Shown here one piece after another: positions 1 to 4,216 of a stretch of 5,009 nt of DNA. The stretch's first letter is position 1. The number at the start of each line of letters is the position of its first letter. Position numbers and translations under genes: made by a program. Below the pieces are notes generated by a model. The model ran no database searches and had not been told where the DNA came from. It saw only the letters and a list, made by a program, of their open reading frames with translations. Source of the DNA: Schleiferiaceae bacterium (GTDB lineage Bacteria; Bacteroidota; Bacteroidia; Flavobacteriales; Schleiferiaceae); contig JAURAE010000093.1 in NCBI GenBank assembly GCA_030829675.1, forward strand, positions 1 to 5,009. Reading direction: 5' to 3'.

Positions 1-25
1 TGTCTTGTTTGAAGGGGTTCAACAT
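1..25 (-). CDS. Possible 5' end of an unrecognised gene running off the left edge
   Basis: On the minus strand an ATG at 25-23 opens a frame reading M-L-N-P-F-K-Q-D before the window ends. Eight codons are too few to assign a family. The reason to suspect a gene is context: it lies directly downstream of the Nudix gene on the same strand, and a perfect TATATTTG box (a match to the Bacteroidota -7 consensus) sits 24 bp upstream of the ATG. The frame has no stop between the ATG and the Nudix stop codon, so an earlier start cannot be excluded. It could equally be non-coding. Confidence 0.35.
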
Positions 26-49
26 TGTTGTAATTCCTATGGAAGGGTG

Positions 50-57
50 CAAATATA
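50..57 (-). promoter_or_regulatory. Candidate -7 promoter box (TATATTTG) for the left-edge gene
   Basis: Read on the minus strand the bases are TATATTTG, an exact match to the TAnnTTTG element used by the primary sigma factor of Bacteroidota. It lies just past the Nudix stop codon and 24 bp before the ATG at 25. I see no TTG (-33) element at the usual ~17-23 nt spacing; the nearest TTG is only 9 nt upstream. The call therefore rests on the -7 box and its position. Confidence 0.35.
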
Positions 58-60
58 AGG

Positions 61-672
61 CTATCTCAATAGCGCGACGAGTTCCGCAGTCATCATTGCG
101 GTGGCGCCCCAAATAATTTCCCCATCCCAGTGATAGGCCGGTACTACGAGCGTTCCGTAGGTAGTCTCAATGCTGGTTTGTTGGATGAGGAAACCGTCGA
201 TTAATTTGGACAAGGGTATGGAAAAAACTCGGTCTACTTCTCGTGGATCCAGCTCGACCTTAGGAGCCGCCGTTCCAATAGTAATAAAAGGCTCAACGTA
301 GAAGTTGGATGGGGGGATGTACAACCAGCTCATCGCGCGGAAGAATTCCTGTTCGTTGGGCTTAAGATTGACTTCTTCCTCACATTCGCGGAACGCTGCG
401 GCCATCAGGTCTTGATCAAACTCTTCAAGTTCACCTCCCGGGAAGCTAATCTGTCCGCTGTGTGTACCGTCGTATGCTGGGCGCTTCATATAGAGCACCT
501 CGAGTTCTTGCGGGCCTTGGAAAATGTGGATGATCACACCCGCCTTACGAGGCTGTAAGGGAGCAATATCTTCTAAACTCACCGCATTGCGATAGGAGGG
601 CATCATTTCGCGCTGGCCGGAGATTCCGGGCAGAGGAGCGTTCAATTTATCTTTCAGCGCTTCGAGGGTCAT
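61..672 (-). CDS. Nudix hydrolase, CoA pyrophosphatase (NudL/UPF0035) type
   Basis: A 203-residue protein of the Nudix superfamily. The family splits coenzyme A and related diphosphates, giving 3',5'-ADP and 4'-phosphopantetheine from CoA. The CoA-pyrophosphatase signature before the Nudix box is recognisable at residues 59-80, ending H-S-G-Q-I-S-F-P-G-G. The Nudix helix follows at 80-103 with R95-E96 and E99-E100 as the core REuxEE metal ligands. Further family marks are Y-I-P-P-S-N-F-Y-V-E-P-F (118-129), the E-V-D-R-V-F-S-I-P-L-S segment (145-155) and I-W-G-A-T-A near the C-terminus. The start is well fixed because an in-frame TAA lies one codon upstream of the ATG. Two signature positions differ from NudL: Gly69 stands where NudL has Arg, and Asn102 stands at the usual final Gly of the Nudix box. 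The exact substrate is inferred from family. Confidence 0.9.
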   Translation of the reverse strand: MTLEALKDKLNAPLPGISGQREMMPSYRNAVSLEDIAPLQPRKAGVIIHIFQGPQELEVLYMKRPAYDGTHSGQISFPGGELEEFDQDLMAAAFRECEEEVNLKPNEQEFFRAMSWLYIPPSNFYVEPFITIGTAAPKVELDPREVDRVFSIPLSKLIDGFLIQQTSIETTYGTLVVPAYHWDGEIIWGATAMMTAELVALLR

Positions 673-718
673 TGGTTAAAAATACGGCAGATTATCACCC
701 CCTAGAACTTCGTTTGAA

Positions 719-726
719 TATCTTTG
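719..726 (+). promoter_or_regulatory. Candidate oxyR -7 promoter box (TATCTTTG)
   Basis: TATCTTTG matches the Bacteroidota TAnnTTTG consensus exactly and lies in the 85-bp divergent spacer, 31 bp before the oxyR ATG. It would place transcription start at about 731-734 and leave a short leader. No TTG/TTTG -33 element is seen at the usual spacing. This would be compatible with a promoter needing an activator, or with a weak one. Confidence 0.5.
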
Positions 727-741
727 TTGTCTATCACAACA
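725..741. promoter_or_regulatory. LysR-type dyad (TGTTGT-n5-ACAACA), possible autoregulatory operator
   Basis: A perfect inverted repeat with 6-bp arms (725-730 and 736-741) and a 5-bp spacer. Its core satisfies the T-N11-A rule of LysR-type binding sites (T727 to A739). It overlaps the last bases of the candidate oxyR -7 box and the expected transcription start. A regulator bound there would block initiation, as expected for negative autoregulation by a LysR protein. It is not the four-part ATAG/CTAT arrangement of enterobacterial OxyR sites. Binding by the adjacent regulator is inference. Confidence 0.4.
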
Positions 742-757
742 TCAATATCAATAATCA

Positions 758-1684
758 ATGACTATTACTCAACTTAAATACATTGTGGCCGTGGACAACC
801 ATCGCCATTTCGCTAAGGCAGCAGAGGCTTGCTTTGTGACGCAGCCCACGTTGAGTATGCAATTGCAGAAGCTTGAAGAGGAATTGGACATTCTAATTTT
901 TGATAGATCTAAACATCCTATTGTTCCTACTCCACTAGGGGCTAAAATTCTTGAGCAGGCCCGTTCAGTGCTTTATGAAGCCCAAGTATTGGAACAGATG
1001 GCTAAAAAAATTGGCGGCAAATTCGAAGGAGAACTCAACCTCGCTGTCATTCCTACCGTGGCTCCTTCCCTCTTGCCAAGGTTCATTCCAGAGTTCTCAC
1101 AAAAGTATCCCAATATCAAACTAAAGATCGAGGAACTCAAGACCGAGGATATGATCGAAGCCCTGCGACAAGATCGGATAGACGTAGGCATTGCAGCAAC
1201 GCCGCTCACTGAGAAAGGCATCGAGGAATTGCCTTTGTACTATGAGCCTTTTATGGCTTTCGTCCCCGAATACCACTCTATGGTGAATGATGAATTTCTG
1301 TTAGCGTCCGAACTCAATGCAAATAATATGCTCCTACTCAATGAAGGGCATTGCTTTCGTAGCAGTGTGTTGAAGATTTGCCAAACCGAGCTGCAGCAAG
1401 ACCAGCGCATCAACATGGAAAGTGGAAACTTCGATACCTTAGTCAAACTTGCCCATCGCGGTCTAGGCATGACCTTATTGCCTTATCTGAATACGCTGGA
1501 TCTAGCGTCGAAATACAAGAAAGGGATTAAACCCATTGCGGAACCCACACCTACTCGGGAAATCAGCATGCTCTATACTAGAACACAACTCAAACAAGAG
1601 TGGATTCAAGCGATGGCAGCCGTTATTCAGAGTACGTTGCCTGAGAAGTTGCTAGAAAAATCGGACCATATTATCAGCCCCTGA
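758..1684 (+). CDS. oxyR: OxyR-type peroxide-sensing LysR transcriptional regulator
   Basis: A 308-residue LysR-family regulator. Residues 1-60 form the winged helix-turn-helix, with the recognition region H-F-A-K-A-A-E-A-C-F-V-T-Q-P-T-L-S (17-33); a linker helix follows to about 90. The rest is the substrate-binding-like domain (from G-E-L-N-L-A-V-I-P-T, 91-100). OxyR is indicated by the redox loop N-E-G-H-C-F-R at 195-201 and a second cysteine eight residues later. These are Cys199 and Cys208, the same positions as the peroxidatic and resolving cysteines of E. coli OxyR. Downstream G-M-T-L-L-P (237-242) also fits. The family activates catalase, peroxiredoxin and Dps genes on disulfide formation; none of these targets is in the window. 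The ATG is the first possible, since an in-frame TAA lies one codon upstream. There is no Shine-Dalgarno. The last 11 bp overlap the convergent transporter gene. Confidence 0.9.
   Translation: MTITQLKYIVAVDNHRHFAKAAEACFVTQPTLSMQLQKLEEELDILIFDRSKHPIVPTPLGAKILEQARSVLYEAQVLEQMAKKIGGKFEGELNLAVIPTVAPSLLPRFIPEFSQKYPNIKLKIEELKTEDMIEALRQDRIDVGIAATPLTEKGIEELPLYYEPFMAFVPEYHSMVNDEFLLASELNANNMLLLNEGHCFRSSVLKICQTELQQDQRINMESGNFDTLVKLAHRGLGMTLLPYLNTLDLASKYKKGIKPIAEPTPTREISMLYTRTQLKQEWIQAMAAVIQSTLPEKLLEKSDHIISP
1674..1684. other. Convergent stop-codon overlap between oxyR and the DASS transporter gene
   Basis: The 11 bp TCAGCCCCTGA carry the oxyR TGA (1682-1684, plus strand) and the transporter TGA (1674-1676, minus strand). 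The block is itself an inverted repeat, TCAG-n3-CTGA. There is no intergenic room for a dedicated terminator, and I see no T-tract hairpin for either gene here. Both transcripts must therefore run into the opposing gene or end by another means. Confidence 0.85.
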
Positions 1685-3077
1685 TACCAACGACCTGCAA
1701 CAGGAGCACAATGAGCGCAATAGCCAACACGTTCATCACAATTCCGCGGTAGACCATGTAGGAAATGGTCAGTTTCCCAGTGCTGAAGACAATTGCATTT
1801 GGCGGAGTGGCCATGGGCAACATAAACGCACAACTGGCTCCTAGAACTAAGGGCAAGCTCAATGCATCCATCGGGATACCAATGGCTAGGCTTAGGCTGA
1901 GCAGCAGCGGCAAAAGGGCACTTACTAAGGCCATATTGCTCAATAATTCTGTGGCGAATACCCCTATAATAGCGACGATGAGGAGCCAAACCCACTGAGG
2001 TAATTGGCCCAAATTCTCTAACCCTGTGCTCATCAGTTCGAACCATTGACTTCCTTGCAAGGTGCCCGCAAGGGCCAAGCCGCCGCCAAAGAGTATCAAA
2101 ATGCCCCAGGGTAAATTCTTGGTATCCTCCCAATCCAATATGTTGCCCTGGTTTCCGTCGCGAAGGGCGAACAACATTACCGCACTGGCCAATGCTATGG
2201 CTGTGTCCGACCATTGAATCACCGGAATCCATTGCGCCAAGTATGGACGTAAAATCCACAAAATGGCAGTAAAGGCAAACACCACCGCCACGCGCTTTTG
2301 AACGGGCGTCAATCCTCCCAAGGAATGCCACTCTCCCGCTATCCATTGAGCCGTATTCTGCTCTTCCTGGTCGTTCAGTACGTCCTTAGGCAGGCCTCGC
2401 GTGATGATCCAAAAGGCAGTAATCCCGAGGACTACAGTGGCAGTCAATCCTACAGGAAGCCATTCCATAAATCCTATAGGACGGTCCAATTGTTCCGACA
2501 TAAATGCCGCAAAAATCATATTTGGCGGCGTTCCGATGATCGTCGCCATGCCGCCAATATTCGCAGCCCAAGCCACACTTAGCAGCACCGGCCTCGACAA
2601 CTTAGATTGTTTCTCCTCGTTCAATACCCCAAGTACACTAGTGGCGATAGGCAACATCATAATGGCTGTAGCCGTGTTCGAAATCCACATAGACATAAAG
2701 CCCGTAGCCAACATAAACCCAGCGATCAATCCCGAATCCTTGGTGCCTGTTCGCTTCAAGATCCACAAGGCGATGCGGTAATGTAGGGAGGACTTCTCCA
2801 AGGCTAGGGCGAGCACAAATCCTCCAAAGAATAAGTAGACCAGCGGATGGGCATAATAGCCTGCCAATTCCTTCGCCGTTCCCAGTCCCAATGCGGGAAA
2901 AAGGAGCAATGGCAGCAAAGCAGTGACCCCTAGATGTACCGTTTCCGTAATCCACCATACCAGCATCCACACTGCAATTCCCAATAAAATAAAATGGGAC
3001 TGTCCTTGACCAGCAATGCTGATAAGAAGGGCGAGCACGGGGCCCAGCCAACGGATAATGGATGTAAATTTGGTCAT
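1674..3077 (-). CDS. SLC13/DASS-family sodium:anion (dicarboxylate-type) symporter
   Basis: A 467-residue, very hydrophobic inner-membrane protein with roughly a dozen membrane segments, a typical length for the divalent anion:sodium symporter family. The two inverted-repeat halves each show their substrate/sodium motifs. The first half has S-N-T at 133-135 with G-T-P-P-N at 182-186. The second half has S-N-M at 380-382 with A-T-P-P-N at 423-427. Residues 414-430 (A-S-C-A-F-M-L-P-M-A-T-P-P-N-A-I-V) fit the family signature pattern. A polar loop (about 228-262) separates the halves. Family members import succinate, malate, fumarate, citrate or sulfate with sodium; the substrate cannot be read from sequence, and Met382 replaces the usual Thr or Val. 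The start is firm because an in-frame TAG directly precedes the ATG. It stands alone on its strand, between two opposing genes, so no operon partner hints at its substrate. Confidence 0.88.
   Translation of the reverse strand: MTKFTSIIRWLGPVLALLISIAGQGQSHFILLGIAVWMLVWWITETVHLGVTALLPLLLFPALGLGTAKELAGYYAHPLVYLFFGGFVLALALEKSSLHYRIALWILKRTGTKDSGLIAGFMLATGFMSMWISNTATAIMMLPIATSVLGVLNEEKQSKLSRPVLLSVAWAANIGGMATIIGTPPNMIFAAFMSEQLDRPIGFMEWLPVGLTATVVLGITAFWIITRGLPKDVLNDQEEQNTAQWIAGEWHSLGGLTPVQKRVAVVFAFTAILWILRPYLAQWIPVIQWSDTAIALASAVMLFALRDGNQGNILDWEDTKNLPWGILILFGGGLALAGTLQGSQWFELMSTGLENLGQLPQWVWLLIVAIIGVFATELLSNMALVSALLPLLLSLSLAIGIPMDALSLPLVLGASCAFMLPMATPPNAIVFSTGKLTISYMVYRGIVMNVLAIALIVLLLQVVGIRG
3065..3072 (+). 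promoter_or_regulatory. Candidate rdgB -7 promoter box (TAAATTTG), inside the transporter gene
   Basis: TAAATTTG is an exact match to the Bacteroidota TAnnTTTG box, 20 bp before the rdgB ATG. It lies within the first codons of the divergent transporter gene. It would start transcription near 3077-3080 and give a leader of only about 15 nt. No TTG -33 element is seen upstream. The placement is forced by the 15-bp spacer, which is too small to contain a promoter. Confidence 0.45.
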
Positions 3078-3092
3078 CTAATGTGCGAATAT

Positions 3093-3671
3093 ATGAAGCT
3101 CGTTTTTGCAACTCATAACCCCGGTAAATTACAAGAAGTCCGCGAGATGCTCGCACCAAAATACGATGTCATCGGCCTCCATGATTTAAATGACCATGAA
3201 GATATCATTGAAGATGCCCCCACCCTAGAAGGGAACGCTATCATCAAGGCACAGACCGTATGGGAGCGCCACGGGCTGCCCTGTTTTTCAGACGATACTG
3301 GCTTAGAGATTGATTCATTGAACGGGGCTCCCGGAGTATATAGCGCACGCTATGCAGGACCTGCCAAGGATCCGCAGGACAACATGGACAAGGTTTTACA
3401 GGAGCTGGAAGGAGTAGCAAATCGCGGGGCCCAATTCCGCACTGCAGTCGCCCTTCACTGGAACGGAGAGTATACAATCTTCGAAGGAATCGTTCGCGGC
3501 ACCATTGCCACCGAGCGCATGGGAGCCAAGGGATTCGGTTATGATCCCATCTTTATTCCGGAAGGGCATCAAAGCAGCTTCGCTCAAATGGATGCTGCTG
3601 CAAAAAATGCGATCAGTCACCGCGGCCGCGCCATCAGAGCATTGGTCGATTTCCTAATCGCACAAGATTAA
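3093..3671 (+). CDS. rdgB: Non-canonical purine NTP pyrophosphatase (RdgB/HAM1/ITPase family)
   Basis: A 192-residue enzyme that hydrolyses (d)ITP, XTP and similar deaminated purine nucleotides to the monophosphate plus pyrophosphate, keeping hypoxanthine and xanthine out of DNA and RNA. Family motifs appear in order: the N-terminal F-A-T-H-N-P-G-K phosphate-binding segment (5-12), E-G-N-A-I-I-K-A (46-53), the catalytic S-D-D-T-G-L (66-71), G-A-P-G-V-Y-S-A-R-Y-A-G (78-89), G-F-G-Y-D-P-I-F (147-154) and S-H-R-G-R-A (175-180). The length is normal. The start at 3093 gives the usual M-K-L-V-F-A-T-x-N opening. An in-frame ATG at 3081 would add M-C-E-Y, and a longer frame from 2994 would overlap the transporter by 84 bp. 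Neither gives family-like sequence. There is no clear Shine-Dalgarno. The stop overlaps the rsmD stop by 4 bp. Confidence 0.95.
   Translation: MKLVFATHNPGKLQEVREMLAPKYDVIGLHDLNDHEDIIEDAPTLEGNAIIKAQTVWERHGLPCFSDDTGLEIDSLNGAPGVYSARYAGPAKDPQDNMDKVLQELEGVANRGAQFRTAVALHWNGEYTIFEGIVRGTIATERMGAKGFGYDPIFIPEGHQSSFAQMDAAAKNAISHRGRAIRALVDFLIAQD
3668..3671. other. Convergent stop overlap (TTAA) between rdgB and rsmD
   Basis: The palindrome TTAA supplies the rdgB stop TAA (3669-3671) on the plus strand and the rsmD stop TAA (3668-3670) on the minus strand. No terminator-like hairpin with a T tract is visible around it, so the two transcripts are expected to overlap antisense at their 3' ends. Confidence 0.85.
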
Positions 3672-4216
3672 GCGCCCAAATCCTCTGGACGACTGAAAAA
3701 ACTGAAGTGAACGTGCCCGTACTTGCGGTGCTCGAAGAATCCGGGCAGATGACTTAAATCCGTATCTGCGCTGTGCTCAATGATGGCTTCCCCACCCTCT
3801 TTCAAAAAGCCTTTTTGAATCAAAGCCTCGGCGAGTGCTTCGTGCTTATCCCAATCATATGGGGGATCTGCGAAGACAATATCATAGGAGGTCGTGGTCT
3901 TTTGAACGAAGAGCCATGCATCTATCTGGACCGGTTGAATGTTCGCGCCCAAATCATCCGCCATCTCACTTATAAAGCGTACACAGCCTTTGTTCTGATC
4001 CACACAAGTGATCTCTCCCGCACCTCTCGAAGCGAACTCATAGGCGATGTTCCCGGTGCCGGCAAACAAATCCAATACGCGCAAATCGTCGAAGAAAAAC
4101 CTATTGTTGAGGATGTTGAACAGCCCCTCCTTAGCGAAGTCTGTCGTTGGCCTCGTCGGCAGGTTCTTCGGCGCGACAATGCGCTTGCCTTTCCATTTTC
4201 CGCTGACTATTCTCAT
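3668..4216 (-). CDS. rsmD: 16S rRNA (guanine(966)-N2)-methyltransferase RsmD
   Basis: A 182-residue class I SAM-dependent methyltransferase. The family makes m2G966 in 16S rRNA of the assembling small subunit, near the P site. The conserved N-terminus M-R-I-V-S-G-K-W-K-G-K (1-11) and R-P-T-T-D-F-A-K-E-G-L-F-N-I-L (22-36) carry the RNA-binding and family marks. SAM motif I is V-L-D-L-F-A-G-T-G (47-55), the acidic ribose ligand is probably D73 in C-V-D-Q-N, and the catalytic N-methylase motif is D-P-P-Y (117-120), preceded by V-F-A. The length is slightly below the ~198 residues of the E. coli enzyme. The ATG overlaps the DUF3822 stop as ATGA, which indicates translational coupling and a shared transcript. 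No separate promoter is evident, so rsmD expression should follow that of DUF3822. Confidence 0.95.
   Translation of the reverse strand: MRIVSGKWKGKRIVAPKNLPTRPTTDFAKEGLFNILNNRFFFDDLRVLDLFAGTGNIAYEFASRGAGEITCVDQNKGCVRFISEMADDLGANIQPVQIDAWLFVQKTTTSYDIVFADPPYDWDKHEALAEALIQKGFLKEGGEAIIEHSADTDLSHLPGFFEHRKYGHVHFSFFSRPEDLGA
4213..4216 (-). other. ATGA stop/start overlap coupling DUF3822 to rsmD
   Basis: On the minus strand the bases read ATGA: the ATG (4216-4214) starts rsmD and the TGA (4215-4213) ends the DUF3822 gene. This four-base arrangement is typical of termination-reinitiation coupling. It explains how rsmD can be translated without an evident Shine-Dalgarno of its own, and it fixes the rsmD start. 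Confidence 0.85.

Noticed and set aside
677..684. TATTTTTA on the minus strand as the Nudix -7 box
   Set aside because: It has one mismatch at the invariant G and lies only 4 bp from the ATG, so initiation would occur at or inside the start codon.
1099..1106. TACTTTTG on the minus strand, an exact -7 box match
   Set aside because: It lies inside oxyR pointing antisense, with no start codon of a plausible gene downstream; it is expected by chance.
1627..2346. 239-codon open frame on the minus strand within the transporter gene
   Set aside because: It overlaps the transporter in another frame, has no recognisable motif, and its composition reflects a shifted reading of membrane-segment codons.
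2994..3092. Longer N-terminus for RdgB (ATG at 2994 or 3081)
   Set aside because: The added residues do not look like the family, which begins at M-K-L-V-F-A-T. The longest version would overlap the divergent transporter gene by 84 bp.
3086..3093. TATATTCG on the minus strand as the transporter -7 box
   Set aside because: It has one mismatch to TAnnTTTG. The only upstream TTG has a 15-nt spacer, and the start site would fall almost on the ATG. The support is too weak to annotate.
2638..3159. 173-codon minus-strand open frame over the transporter start and rdgB
   Set aside because: It is a frame-shifted shadow of the transporter reading through two well-supported genes.
3621..3630. CGCGGCCGCG palindrome
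   Set aside because: It lies in the coding sequence for the conserved S-H-R-G-R-A motif of RdgB. It is GC-rich by codon choice, with no sign of a functional site.
3647..3660. CGATT-n4-AATCG hairpin near the end of rdgB as a terminator
   Set aside because: It has only a 5-bp AT-containing stem inside coding sequence, with no T tract after it on either strand.
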